The notes: a model not told the origin generated them from the sequence alone. 64,000 nt of DNA from UBA6055 sp965203755 (GCA_965203755.1 OZ241910.1:744001-808000); one strand, 5' to 3'; counted from the first letter of the stretch, positions 16,646 through 25,162 are shown. Translations and numbers: made by a program.

Positions 16646-17791
16646 TTAACCCCATCCTTCAAACGACAGCAATGCCGCCAGAACCTCATCCTGCTCGGCT
16701 TGCGTCAGGGCGTGGAAAAAGGGCAGCCGCAGCAATCGGTCTGACACCGCTTCGGTCACCGGGCAATCGCCGGCTTGACCGCCAAACCGCTTGCCCATAT
16801 CCGACAGGTGAAGCGGCAGGTAATGAAACACGCCGAGGATGCCGCGGCTTTTGAGGTGGCTGATGAGAGCCGTTCGCGATGCCAGCGACGGCAATAACAG
16901 ATAATACATGTGATAGGACTGCTCCACATGATCGGGAACAGTGGGCAATTTGACGCCGCGCAAGCCGGCCCATTGTGACAGATGGGTTTGATAGCGATCC
17001 CAAATTTCCCGCCGGCGCCGCTGGATCGCCGGCGCCTGTTCAAACTGCGCCCACAGGTAGGCTGCCAGCATGTCGGACGGCAGGTAGCTTGAGCCAAGAT
17101 CGACCCAAGTGTATTTGTCGATTTGTCCGCGAAAGAAGCGACTCCGATTGGTGCCTTTTTCGCGGATAATCTCGGCGCGTTCAATCAGCTTCGGGTCGTT
17201 AATCAACAGCGCCCCGCCCTCGCCGCAGGTGAAGTTTTTGGTCTCGTGGAAGCTCTGCGTCGCCAATTCGCCAAAGGCGCCTAGATAACGTCCCTTGTAG
17301 CGCGCGAACAAAGCGTGGGCATTATCTTCAACCACAGCGATGCCGCGTTCTTTGGCAAGCGCCATGATGAGGTCCATTTCGCAGGCGACGCCGGCATAAT
17401 GCACCAGGACGATGGCTCGAGTTCGCTCGGTGATCAGATCGGCAAGCTGGCTTTCATCCAGGTTGAGCGTATCCGGGCGAATGTCAGCGAAAACCGGCCG
17501 CGCGCCCCGCAGCACAAAGGCATTGATGCTGGATACAAAGGTAAAAGACGGGACGATGATTTCATCGCCGGGCTGGATGTCGAGCAGCAGCGCCGCCATC
17601 TCCAGGGCATGCGTGCATGATGTTGTCAACAAGGCTTTGGGCACGCCCAAGGCATTTTCGAGATAGGCATGGCATTTTTTGGAGTATTCGCCATCGCCGG
17701 AGACGTGCCATCTCGCCAGGCTGTCTTTGATGTAGTCGGTTTCATGGCCGAGGTAGGTAGGTTTGTTAAACGGGATTCGATAGCGTTTCAT
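16646..17791 (-). CDS. wecE: dTDP-4-amino-4,6-dideoxygalactose transaminase (WecE/RffA)
   Basis: PLP-dependent DegT/DnrJ-family sugar aminotransferase, 381 aa. It converts dTDP-4-keto-6-deoxyglucose (the RmlB product) to dTDP-4-amino-4,6-dideoxygalactose. N-terminal IPFNKPTYLGHETDYI and SCTHALEMAALLL are specific for the WecE subgroup. EDNAHALFARYKGR holds the PLP aspartate, and Lys185 in FHETKNFTCGEGG is the Schiff-base lysine. The next gene upstream in the operon is the matching acetyltransferase. wecD is 36 bases away. Confidence 0.92.
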   Translation of the reverse strand: MKRYRIPFNKPTYLGHETDYIKDSLARWHVSGDGEYSKKCHAYLENALGVPKALLTTSCTHALEMAALLLDIQPGDEIIVPSFTFVSSINAFVLRGARPVFADIRPDTLNLDESQLADLITERTRAIVLVHYAGVACEMDLIMALAKERGIAVVEDNAHALFARYKGRYLGAFGELATQSFHETKNFTCGEGGALLINDPKLIERAEIIREKGTNRSRFFRGQIDKYTWVDLGSSYLPSDMLAAYLWAQFEQAPAIQRRRREIWDRYQTHLSQWAGLRGVKLPTVPDHVEQSYHMYYLLLPSLASRTALISHLKSRGILGVFHYLPLHLSDMGKRFGGQAGDCPVTEAVSDRLLRLPFFHALTQAEQDEVLAALLSFEGWG

Positions 17792-17827
17792 CTATGATAC
17801 ATCGCCTCAACAGTAAAAGCAGCCTGC

Positions 17828-18574
17828 TTACTGGCACTTGTTAAACCATTTATGAAACCACAGTTCGACAGAGCGGGTTACAAAACCACAGCGCTGATAG
17901 AATCTTTGGGCTGGAATGTTGCGGCCCTGGGTGGTCACATTGACTTGATTCATACCTCGCCTATGAAACCATTGACTTGCATACTGGACCATGCTCTGAC
18001 CTAATCCTATGCCACGGGCGGATTCCGCTAAACCAACAAGGCCGATATTCCCTTCACCCGCCGGGCGATTCAGATGGCAAGTCACAAACCCAACTGGCTG
18101 CTGATTCAATTCAGCCGCGAGAACCCGGTCGGCAAAACCCATGGTCAGACTCTTGTTCAGCCAAATCTGATACATCCGCGCCGCCAGCCCATCGTCAAAA
18201 CAGCGATCAGCATAAAAACGGGTGAAGTTAAACTTGCCTCTGCTTATCTCCAGCAGCTGCGGCCCGTCCTTTTCATGGGCTTCGCGGAAGAGAAAATTCT
18301 CGTCGGCCGGCTTTGGCTGGGGCCGCCGCAATTTCTTTTCAAAGGTCATGCGGATGTCGAGGAAATCAAAACGCTGGCGCTGCAATTCAAAAATCGTGCC
18401 CTGGTCGGCGGCCGACGCCAAGAAATAAAGGCAGTCAATGGATTGTTCGCGGCACCATTTTTCCAGCAGGTGATAGCTGTCGGCATCAAGCTGATGGATA
18501 TTGGCGCGCGCGATTCGATATCCAAAATGGGCTGTATCCCATTCCAGAAAAGCCGCCGGGGCGCTATCTGTCAT
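17828..18574 (-). CDS. wecD: GNAT acetyltransferase, dTDP-fucosamine acetyltransferase-like (WecD/RffC)
   Basis: GNAT protein of 248 aa that would N-acetylate the 4-amino sugar made by WecE to give dTDP-Fuc4NAc. The ATG at 18574 has AAGGAG seven bases upstream and overlaps the end of the upstream glycosyltransferase gene by 11 bases. N-terminal FLEWDTAHFGYRIAR and the WCREQSIDCLYFLAS block are the RffC-like pattern. The acetyl-CoA loop is in ARGIGLGQSMVQYA, followed by NVTTQGRNIPAQRFYQRCGF. Functional assignment rests on the motif similarity plus adjacency to wecE. Confidence 0.85.
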   Translation of the reverse strand: MTDSAPAAFLEWDTAHFGYRIARANIHQLDADSYHLLEKWCREQSIDCLYFLASAADQGTIFELQRQRFDFLDIRMTFEKKLRRPQPKPADENFLFREAHEKDGPQLLEISRGKFNFTRFYADRCFDDGLAARMYQIWLNKSLTMGFADRVLAAELNQQPVGFVTCHLNRPAGEGNIGLVGLAESARGIGLGQSMVQYASQWFHRRGMNQVNVTTQGRNIPAQRFYQRCGFVTRSVELWFHKWFNKCQ

Positions 18575-19511
18575 CGCGACGCTCCTTTTCTTGTGTTGAC
18601 TGCTGGATGACATAGGCCGGTTTGTCCATGAGGCGGAGGTACATTCGCGCCAGATATTCGCCGATAATGCCCAAGGTAAACATCTGGGCGCCGGCAAAGA
18701 TGGAGATCATGGAAGCTGTAAAGGTGAAGCCAGGGATTTCAAATTGGAAAGCAAGAACTTGGCTTAGGATAATATAGATCAAAATCAAGAATCCAAAAGC
18801 CGTCATGATCAAACCCAGCGCGCTGGCGAAACGCAAGGGCAGCACGCTGAACCCGGTGACCATGTTAAAGGCATGCGCGACCAGCCTGCCAAAAGTATAA
18901 TTGGATGTCCCGATGGCGCGGGGTGAATGCGGCGTCGAGACGGCGGTAAAGCTGGACGTTCCCCAAGTCAGCAGGACATCTATATTGACCGGCGGGCCGC
19001 GGAAATCGGCAAAGGCCGGGCGCAAGTCGGCGCGAAAGGCGCGAAAGGCGCTGATGCTGCGGGCTGTTTCGCCGTCCATGGCGCCTTGCAAAACCCATTT
19101 GGTCATCAGAGAGGCGATATTGCGGAATAATCCATGCTGTCCTCGCTCCGGTTTGCCATAGACCACATCATAGCCTTCAGCCAGTTTGTCGAGCAGGTCT
19201 TTGATTTTTGGAGTCGGATGCTGCATATCGTCGTCCATCGTTACGACAATCTCAAAACTGGCGGCGCGGATGCCGCAGAGCAAGGCGCTGTGCTGTCCAT
19301 AGTTACGCATCAGCTTGAAGCCGCGCACCCATTCATATTCAGCAGCCAATCGCTGAATCACATCCCAGCTGCCATCGCCGCCGCAGTCTTCCACCAGCAC
19401 CGCTTCAAATACATCGGTCAGTTTGGGCAGTTCGGCCGCCAATTCCTTGACCACCAGCGCGATGCTGTTCTGGCTTCGATATACCGGTATCACAACAGAA
19501 ATGGAAGGCAT
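18564..19511 (-). CDS. Glycosyltransferase family 2 with C-terminal membrane helices (DPM-synthase/ArnC-like)
   Basis: GT-A transferase of 315 aa. The start is the ATG at 19511 with GGAG six bases upstream. ISVVIPVYRSQNSIALVV at the N-terminus, VEDCGGDGSWD at about 40-50, and DDD at 93-95 in TMDDDMQHP as the metal site. Two hydrophobic hairpin helices lie at about residues 228-255 and 260-285 (GLIMTAFGFLILIYIIL, MFTLGIIGEYLARMY), which is the ArnC/GtrB plan for charging undecaprenyl phosphate. First gene of the operon with wecD and wecE, so the donor may be dTDP-Fuc4NAc (inference). Confidence 0.87.
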   Translation of the reverse strand: MPSISVVIPVYRSQNSIALVVKELAAELPKLTDVFEAVLVEDCGGDGSWDVIQRLAAEYEWVRGFKLMRNYGQHSALLCGIRAASFEIVVTMDDDMQHPTPKIKDLLDKLAEGYDVVYGKPERGQHGLFRNIASLMTKWVLQGAMDGETARSISAFRAFRADLRPAFADFRGPPVNIDVLLTWGTSSFTAVSTPHSPRAIGTSNYTFGRLVAHAFNMVTGFSVLPLRFASALGLIMTAFGFLILIYIILSQVLAFQFEIPGFTFTASMISIFAGAQMFTLGIIGEYLARMYLRLMDKPAYVIQQSTQEKERRDDR

Positions 19512-19643
19512 TAGCGGCTCCGGTCGCTCATTGTTTGAGACGGATCCTCCAAGATGCACAACAGAAATGACTCTGGCAATTATGCTTCAGCCGCCAGGAT
19601 AAGCAAAGGGGGGATTCTGTCGATGCTTATTGAATCAAGCCGG

Positions 19644-19671
19644 TTTATCCACCGGGTTTTTGTGCTATAAT
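19644..19671 (+). promoter_or_regulatory. Predicted promoter of icd (extended -10)
   Basis: TATAAT at 19666-19671 is preceded by TGC (extended -10), with a weak -35 TTTATC at 19644-19649 and a 16-base spacer. The icd start codon lies about 48 bases downstream of the -10. Confidence 0.6.
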
Positions 19672-19718
19672 CGCTGGATACACTATTCGAGCCAACAGCA
19701 CAAGGAGACCATTGGAAG

Positions 19719-20975
19719 ATGGCTTACGATAAAATCGCCGCACCTGACACCGGCGAAAAGATCACGTTTACCCATGGCAAGATGAATGTCCCTGACCATC
19801 CGATTCTGCTGTTCATAGAAGGCGATGGCATCGGCTATGACATTATGACCGCCAGCAAGCGGATTTGGAACGCAGCGGTCGAGAAGGCTTATGCGGGCAG
19901 AAGAGCGATCTCTTGGATGGAGGTTTATTCGGGTGAAAAGGCCGCCGGCATCTATGACGGCGATTATATGCCAGAAGAGACCTTCGAGGCATTCCGCGAA
20001 TACAAAATTGGCATCAAGGGGCCTTTGACAACCCCTGTCGGCGGCGGCTTTCGCAGCCTGAACGTAACCCTGCGTCAAGTCCTCGACTTATACAGCTGCG
20101 TTCGGCCGGTGCGCTGGTTCAAGGGCGTTCCCAGCCCATTGAAGCGGCCTGAAGATATTGATGTCGTCATTTTCCGCGAGAATACCGAAGATACCTATGC
20201 CGGCATCGAGTTTGAATCCGGCACAGAGGAAAACAGAAAGCTGGCGGCTTTTTTGAAAGATGAATTGGGCGCCGGCAATTTCTTCGCGGATGCCGGCCTT
20301 GGCATCAAGCCAATCAGTCCCTTCGGCAGCAAACGGCTGATCCGCGCCGCCATTGAATATGCCATTGAACGCGGGCGCAGCAGCGTCACGCTTGTTCACA
20401 AAGGCAACATCCAGAAGTTCACCGAGGGCGCTTTTCAAAAGTGGGGTTATGAACTGGCGCGGGAAGAATTCGCGGAGCAGACCATCTCTTGGGACGAGGC
20501 GGCCGCCAAGCATGATGGTCAAGCGCCGGCCGGCAAAATCCTGATTCAGGATATGATTGCCGACATTATGTTCCAAAAGATGCTTTTGCGCCCGCGTGAG
20601 CATGATGTGATCGCGACCACCAACCTCAACGGCGATTATCTTAGCGACGCGCTGGCGGCCGAAGTCGGCGGCGTTGGCATTGCGCCCGGCGCCAATATCG
20701 GCGACGAGATCGCGCTCTTTGAAGCCACCCACGGCACGGCGCCAAAATACACCAACAAGGATATGGTCAATCCCGGCTCGCTGCTCTTTAGCGGCGTGAT
20801 GATGCTGGAACACCTGAACTGGTTTGAAGCCGCCGAACTGATCGCCAAAGCCTACGAAAAAACCATCGACCAGCGTTATGTCACCTATGACTTTGCCCGT
20901 CAGATGGCCGATGCGACCCAAGTCGCCACCAGCGAATTCGCAACGCGCATCATCGAGAACATGGATTCAGTCTAG
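19719..20975 (+). CDS. icd: Isocitrate dehydrogenase (NADP-dependent type)
   Basis: TCA-cycle enzyme that oxidatively decarboxylates isocitrate to 2-oxoglutarate. 418 aa, the length of the E. coli-type homodimer. Signatures: TTPVGGGFRSLNVTLRQ (substrate serine loop), FRENTEDTYAGIEF, VTLVHKGNIQKFTEGAF, and NLNGDYLSDALAAEVGG from residue 302 with GIAPGANIG. AAGGAG stands upstream of the ATG at 19719. The stop overlaps the convergent arsR-type gene by 9 bases. No other TCA gene is adjacent. Confidence 0.95.
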   Translation: MAYDKIAAPDTGEKITFTHGKMNVPDHPILLFIEGDGIGYDIMTASKRIWNAAVEKAYAGRRAISWMEVYSGEKAAGIYDGDYMPEETFEAFREYKIGIKGPLTTPVGGGFRSLNVTLRQVLDLYSCVRPVRWFKGVPSPLKRPEDIDVVIFRENTEDTYAGIEFESGTEENRKLAAFLKDELGAGNFFADAGLGIKPISPFGSKRLIRAAIEYAIERGRSSVTLVHKGNIQKFTEGAFQKWGYELAREEFAEQTISWDEAAAKHDGQAPAGKILIQDMIADIMFQKMLLRPREHDVIATTNLNGDYLSDALAAEVGGVGIAPGANIGDEIALFEATHGTAPKYTNKDMVNPGSLLFSGVMMLEHLNWFEAAELIAKAYEKTIDQRYVTYDFARQMADATQVATSEFATRIIENMDSV

Positions 20976-21305
20976 GCGATGGCCACAGAGGGCTGCGGCG
21001 GCATCCGCCTTGACAAACCGCTCGGCATAATCCGGGGCGAATTTGCTGACCAGCGATCCGCAGCACAGGGTCATTTGTTCCTGGTCAAGGGTATAAAGGC
21101 GCTGCCGTCCGGCCTGGCGAACCAATACCAGCTTCGCCTCTTCCAGGCGCTTGAGATGGTGACTGACCGTCGGCTGCTTGACTTTGCCGCCGAGCGCGTC
21201 TACCAGATCATTGACGCTTAGCCAGGCACAGCACAGGCGCTGGCACATCTGCTGGCGGGTGTCATCGGACATCGCTTTGGCGAAACTCACAAGATCGACA
21301 TTCAT
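20967..21305 (-). CDS. ArsR-family winged-helix transcriptional regulator
   Basis: Small metal/metalloid- or redox-type repressor of 112 aa. The core is MSDDTRQQMCQRLCCAWLSVNDLV, then the recognition helix region QPTVSHHLKRLEEAKLV and the wing LVRQAGRQRLYTL. Cysteines cluster at 20-25 (CQRLCC) and in the C-terminal TLCCGSL, with one more near the end (ALCGHRLD). This fits a thiol-coordinated ligand such as As(III), Cd or a redox signal (inference). No efflux or arsenate gene is adjacent. The promoter just upstream overlaps an imperfect ATC-n8-GAT dyad, so autorepression is plausible. Confidence 0.88.
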   Translation of the reverse strand: MNVDLVSFAKAMSDDTRQQMCQRLCCAWLSVNDLVDALGGKVKQPTVSHHLKRLEEAKLVLVRQAGRQRLYTLDQEQMTLCCGSLVSKFAPDYAERFVKADAAAALCGHRLD

Positions 21306-21312
21306 AACCTAA

Positions 21313-21340
21313 ATCATATTGACGATGGTCTATAAGTCAA
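21313..21340 (-). promoter_or_regulatory. Predicted promoter of the arsR-type gene, probably leaderless
   Basis: On the reverse strand: -35 TTGACT (21340-21335), 16-base spacer, -10 TATGAT (21318-21313). The ATG at 21305 begins only seven bases after the -10, so transcription would start at or next to the start codon. A short imperfect dyad (ATC at 21313-21315, GAT at 21324-21326) overlaps the -10 and could be an operator. Confidence 0.65.
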
Positions 21341-21354
21341 GGCAATCGCTTTCA

Positions 21355-22188
21355 TCAGGTCAGCCGATCCTGGGCCCGCGCAAACCATTGCGACAGGGAT
21401 AACGCGATCAGCGCCAGAACGACCAAAATCAAGCCGGTCCAGATGGCTGCGTTGATGTCGCGCTCAAAGACGGTGTACACCAGCAGCGGCATGGTCTGCG
21501 TCCGCCCGGGCAGATTGCCGGCGAAGAGGATGGTAGCGCCAAATTCGCCCAAAGCCCGCGCCCAACTCAAGATCAGCCCCGATGCCAGCGCCCGCCAGGC
21601 GACCGGCAGGATGATATGCCAGAACAGCCGCCATCCCGATGCGCCGTCCACACAGGCGGCATCTTCGACTTCCGGCGGTATGCCAGAGAAGCCGGTCTGC
21701 GCCGAACGGATATAAAAAGGCGCCGAAATAAAGAACTGGGCGATGATGACGGCCGCTATCGAAAAGGGGATGATTATACCGGCATCTGACAGCAGCGAAC
21801 CGATGAAGCCGCGCCGACCGAATGTAAGCAGCAGCGCCAGGCCGGCGACGGCCGGCGGCATGACAATCGGCAATTCAATGAACAGGCTGACTATGTGCTT
21901 GCCGGCGAACTGACAGCGCGACAAGACATAAGCGAGCGGGGTGCCCAGAAGCGCGGTCAGGCCGATGACGGCCGAGGTCGAAGCGAAACTCAAAAGGATG
22001 GCTTTCAGGATAGTCGCCGAATCGGGCAAGCCTTCCCAGCCGCGCGCGCTGATGCCATAGCCAATCAGCACCAGAATCGGCAGCAGCAGCAGCAGGAAGG
22101 TCAGCCCACTGACCGAAAACAGAAGGAGTTTATCGGCTTTGAAGTTTCTGTCAGGGGCAGGGCGCGGTTTTCGCTTGGGATTCATCAT
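21355..22188 (-). CDS. modB: Molybdate ABC transporter permease ModB
   Basis: Inner-membrane permease with about six helices that moves molybdate (or tungstate) delivered by ModA. Start choices are a GTG at 22197 and ATGs at 22188 and 22185; I take 22188 (277 aa). None has a strong ribosome-binding site, and all overlap the end of modA, which suggests coupling. ALLGTPLAYVLSRCQF and FIELPIVMPPAVAGLALLL lead to the EAA loop region ADAACVDGASGWRLFWHIILP, which contacts the ATPase; here it reads EDAACVDGASG. SWARALGEFGATILFAGN is the ModB/CysT signature. No modC follows: after the stop comes only the arsR promoter region. Confidence 0.92.
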   Translation of the reverse strand: MMNPKRKPRPAPDRNFKADKLLLFSVSGLTFLLLLLPILVLIGYGISARGWEGLPDSATILKAILLSFASTSAVIGLTALLGTPLAYVLSRCQFAGKHIVSLFIELPIVMPPAVAGLALLLTFGRRGFIGSLLSDAGIIIPFSIAAVIIAQFFISAPFYIRSAQTGFSGIPPEVEDAACVDGASGWRLFWHIILPVAWRALASGLILSWARALGEFGATILFAGNLPGRTQTMPLLVYTVFERDINAAIWTGLILVVLALIALSLSQWFARAQDRLT

Positions 22189-23044
22189 CGACTTCACTTG
22201 TCGGGGCGGGCGCCGCTTCGGTTAAAGCATCGACATCGATTATATCAGGTGAACAGAAACCGTAAGCGCGCAGTATCATTTGGCCTTCGTCCGACAAGAC
22301 AAACTCGATAAACATCGCCGCAAGAGCCGAACTTGGCGAATCCGACAAAGCCGCAATCGGATAGGATGCGGTTTGATTGAAGGATGGATCGATGGGGATG
22401 GTGATGAGCGATTCGCCGATTTCGGCGGCGGCATCGGTTTGATAGACAATCGCGGCGTCGGCTTCGCCAAGCGCCACGCGCGCCGTCACCTGGCGCACAT
22501 TGCTTTCTTCCGAGACCAGATTGTCGAGGACGCGCTGGCTGAAATCAGCGCCGTATTCATCATTGAGCGCCGCCAGCATGGCATCGGCATAGGTTCGTAT
22601 CGGGGCGCCGGCCACCGCCAGCACCAGCAGAACGTTCTCGTTCGCCAAATCCTGGAGCGCGTGGATGTCGGCCGGATTGTCAGCCGGCGCGATCAGGGCT
22701 AATTGATTGCGGGCAAAGACTTTGACTGTTTTTTCCCCAATGCGCCGGCTGTCTGTGACCAGCGACATCGGCGTTTCGGCGGCGCTGGCGAAAACATCGG
22801 CCGGCGCGCCGGCGATGAGTTGGGCGGCCAGGGTGGAAGAACTGGCGAAGTTAATCACAATCTCGGCATTGGGATGCTGTTTGCCGAAGGCGGCGGTCAG
22901 CTGCTCGAAAGCATCCGTGAGCGACGAGGCCGCATAGATGGTCAGGCTTTCGGCAGATTGTCCATAAGCCGCCAAGGCGGCCGCAAGGAACAGACTGATG
23001 GCTGTTAGAAGTCGCGCAGGCCGCATACCATAAGGACCGGGCAT
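22151..23044 (-). CDS. modA: Molybdate-binding periplasmic/extracytoplasmic protein ModA
   Basis: Oxyanion-binding protein of 297 aa exported by an N-terminal signal (ARLLTAISLFLAAALAAYGQSAES). LTIYAASSLTDAFEQL supplies the first oxyanion serines. INFASSSTLAAQLIAGAPADVFASA is the classical ModA segment with the second serine cluster. ALGEADAAIVYQTDA is the C-lobe tyrosine motif. The ATG at 23044 has GGAG six bases upstream. A predicted promoter lies at 23095-23124. The tail is unusually Ala/Thr/Asp rich. Confidence 0.93.
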   Translation of the reverse strand: MPGPYGMRPARLLTAISLFLAAALAAYGQSAESLTIYAASSLTDAFEQLTAAFGKQHPNAEIVINFASSSTLAAQLIAGAPADVFASAAETPMSLVTDSRRIGEKTVKVFARNQLALIAPADNPADIHALQDLANENVLLVLAVAGAPIRTYADAMLAALNDEYGADFSQRVLDNLVSEESNVRQVTARVALGEADAAIVYQTDAAAEIGESLITIPIDPSFNQTASYPIAALSDSPSSALAAMFIEFVLSDEGQMILRAYGFCSPDIIDVDALTEAAPAPTSEVDDESQAKTAPCP

Positions 23045-23094
23045 AAGGTCTCCTTAACGCAATTCGCTTGATGACGCGCCCTGTCAGGCAAGGC

Positions 23095-23124
23095 ATTTTA
23101 TCAGGCATTCGGCGCGGATGACAA
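23095..23124 (-). promoter_or_regulatory. Predicted promoter of modA-modB
   Basis: On the reverse strand: -35 TTGTCA (23124-23119), 18-base spacer, -10 TAAAAT (23100-23095), 51 bases before the modA ATG. Two TCAGGCA direct repeats (from about 23084 and 23101) sit in this stretch. No ModE-like palindrome was seen. Confidence 0.5.
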
Positions 23125-23153
23125 TGACTTGAATCGATTTTCAGCCGGCCTGC

Positions 23154-23182
23154 TTGTCAGCGCGTTGTGATTATGCTAGAGT
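23154..23182 (+). promoter_or_regulatory. Predicted promoter of the SH3-like membrane protein
   Basis: -35 TTGTCA (23154-23159), 17-base spacer, -10 TAGAGT (23177-23182) with an upstream TGC. It drives the gene starting at 23205 and is divergent from modA. Confidence 0.5.
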
Positions 23183-23204
23183 GAGACGGGGTTAGAGAGG
23201 ACGT

Positions 23205-23828
23205 ATGGGCTACGGTCAGCGCGCGGGACCGCCGTCATGGTTTGTCATACTGCTTGGGACAGCCGTTGTATTCGGCATCTATTATATGTGGCTGGGGATA
23301 CGCGATTTCATGTCCTCTGGCATGACGGCCGTTGAGGCGACCCGCCAGGCGATTGAGGGGGGCACAGCCACAGCCGAAAGGGTTTTGGAATTGGAGACGC
23401 ACGCGCCTTCGCCATTGCCAACTCAAACGCCGCCGCCGCCCTGCCAGGATTTCGCCGTGGACGTAGCCAGCGCCATCGTTCGCGCCCAGCCAACGACCCG
23501 CAGCGGCATCATAGAGACCCTTTCGCAGGGTGAGACGGTTTGCGTCATCGCCAGACATCCGGGATCGGAATGGCTGGTGGTCGATAAAAATCCACTCACC
23601 CGCCGCTTGGAGCCGGTTTATATGCACCAAAACATTATTCGGCCTCTCAACCCGACGCCGACGCCTTCCAAAACGTTGACGCCGGCGCCCACCATCACGC
23701 CCCAGCCGAGCTTCACGCCTTCGGGCATACCATCAAGGCCGCCGCGCGATGCCGCCGAAATCACCGTCTCGCCGGCCCCTACGGCCACCATCGCGCCTAG
23801 CGCGACTCCGCCCAGCGTTCATCTTTAG
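23205..23828 (+). CDS. Membrane-anchored SH3-like protein with a Pro/Thr-rich tail
   Basis: 207-aa protein of unknown role. One hydrophobic helix at about residues 10-30 (WFVILLGTAVVFGIYYMWL) leaves most of the chain outside. A Thr/Pro spacer leads to a bacterial SH3-like domain at about 83-140 (VDVASAIVRAQPTTRSG, ETVCVIARHPGSEWLVVD). The C-terminal 60 residues are low-complexity PTPTPSKT-type sequence. The ATG at 23205 follows AGAGGACGT. SH3 domains of this sort often bind cell-wall material, but no enzyme domain is present. The next gene is 86 bases downstream. Confidence 0.7.
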   Translation: MGYGQRAGPPSWFVILLGTAVVFGIYYMWLGIRDFMSSGMTAVEATRQAIEGGTATAERVLELETHAPSPLPTQTPPPPCQDFAVDVASAIVRAQPTTRSGIIETLSQGETVCVIARHPGSEWLVVDKNPLTRRLEPVYMHQNIIRPLNPTPTPSKTLTPAPTITPQPSFTPSGIPSRPPRDAAEITVSPAPTATIAPSATPPSVHL

Positions 23829-23914
23829 TTTGCGGATGAACCAGCCTGCGCTATACTCATTTCACGCCGCCAGTATGTGAGAATGAAAATCTGCCGCACC
23901 GAAAGGGATCGAAC

Positions 23915-25162
23915 TTGGCTGCGATTGTTCAAGTCATTATTGGCATGATATTCGTCTACATTCTGCTTGGCATTCTGGTGGCGGAGGTGAACTCGCTGGT
24001 CGCCAGAGCCACGCGCCTGCGGGCAAAAAATCTTCGCAGCGCCTTGAACGAACTCATTGAAGATCCGGTGATACGCGCCAAAGTCTATACCCATCCGCTC
24101 ATTCAACTGGTGAATGAACCGGCGGTATCGTCAACCCAGCGCATTTCCAAAGAGGATGCCGCCAAGATCGCCAACGGCGCCATTGCAGCGAAAATGGACT
24201 GGATCGAACCGCAGATTTTTATTGATGTGGTGCTTAATGTCATCAAGGTTGAATCTGACCAGCGGCTTTTTGGCGCTTTGCTGAATGTGATTGACGGGAT
24301 GCCGCCCGGCCTCGAACGGCGCGGCCTGCGTCTGATGGTCAATCGGGTCGTGGCTTCTGGCGCCGGGATGGCCGAGCTTCGCCAGGCTGTCAATTATGTT
24401 CAGCAGCGGCGGCTGCGACACGCCCTCAATGACGTTCTGAACCAAATCGACGAGGATATCAGCCAGCTTGGATTAGAGCCGAACCGAATCGTTTCGGTCA
24501 TGGCTGGCATTCAGCAGATTGACAGTCCCCATTTTCGCGGCGCTTTGTCGACGCTCGCCGGGAACGCTCAAAACATAGACGAGGCAAAGGCAAATCTTGA
24601 AACCTGGTTCAGCAATGCCATGACCCGCGCCAGTTCGGCCTTTGCCGCCAAAATGAAGAACATGTCGCTTGCTGTCGCTTTGCTGATTGCGGTGGCGGCG
24701 AACATTGACACCCTTCATATTGCCCGCGCCTTGTGGGAAGACCCCGTCATACGGCAGCAGTTAAGCGACGAGGCGGCCAGCGCGGTGCAAAGCGGGCAGC
24801 TGACGACCGCGATTGATGAAGGCGCGCCGGTCAATCAGGGCGCGGCGGCCAGCGAGGCCGGCATGGGCGGCGCCGTCGGGGATGTTATCGGGTCGGGAAC
24901 TGCGGCTGTCGGCAGCCTGCAAGACATTCAGGATTTGAGTCTGCCGATAGGATGGTCGCTGGTGGATGTCAGCGGCCTGCCGGCAGACCATCCGGCGCGG
25001 AGCAGCCCGAACAACCTTTGGAATTATCTGCCTGACAACAATCCCGAGGGCTGGACGGGGCTGCTGCTGGCGAAGGCGCTGGGCATCGCCGCGACTGTGA
25101 TTGCGGCCGGGCAGGGCGCGCCCTTTTGGTTTAACATCGTCAACCGGATTCTGTCAAGATAG
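23915..25162 (+). CDS. Conserved hypothetical multi-helix membrane protein
   Basis: 415-aa protein whose family I do not recognise by function. The start is a TTG at 23915 with AAGGGATC just upstream. An N-terminal helix (VQVIIGMIFVYILLGILVAEV) is followed by a long helical soluble part (residues about 25-245). Two further hydrophobic segments follow: about 248-266 (MSLAVALLIAVAANIDTL) and near the C-terminus (ALGIAATVIAAGQGAPFWF). NVVKVE-like coiled stretches and a Gly/Ala linker (about 300-330) lie between them. It may be co-expressed with the preceding SH3-like protein. Confidence 0.6.
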   Translation: MAAIVQVIIGMIFVYILLGILVAEVNSLVARATRLRAKNLRSALNELIEDPVIRAKVYTHPLIQLVNEPAVSSTQRISKEDAAKIANGAIAAKMDWIEPQIFIDVVLNVIKVESDQRLFGALLNVIDGMPPGLERRGLRLMVNRVVASGAGMAELRQAVNYVQQRRLRHALNDVLNQIDEDISQLGLEPNRIVSVMAGIQQIDSPHFRGALSTLAGNAQNIDEAKANLETWFSNAMTRASSAFAAKMKNMSLAVALLIAVAANIDTLHIARALWEDPVIRQQLSDEAASAVQSGQLTTAIDEGAPVNQGAAASEAGMGGAVGDVIGSGTAAVGSLQDIQDLSLPIGWSLVDVSGLPADHPARSSPNNLWNYLPDNNPEGWTGLLLAKALGIAATVIAAGQGAPFWFNIVNRILSR

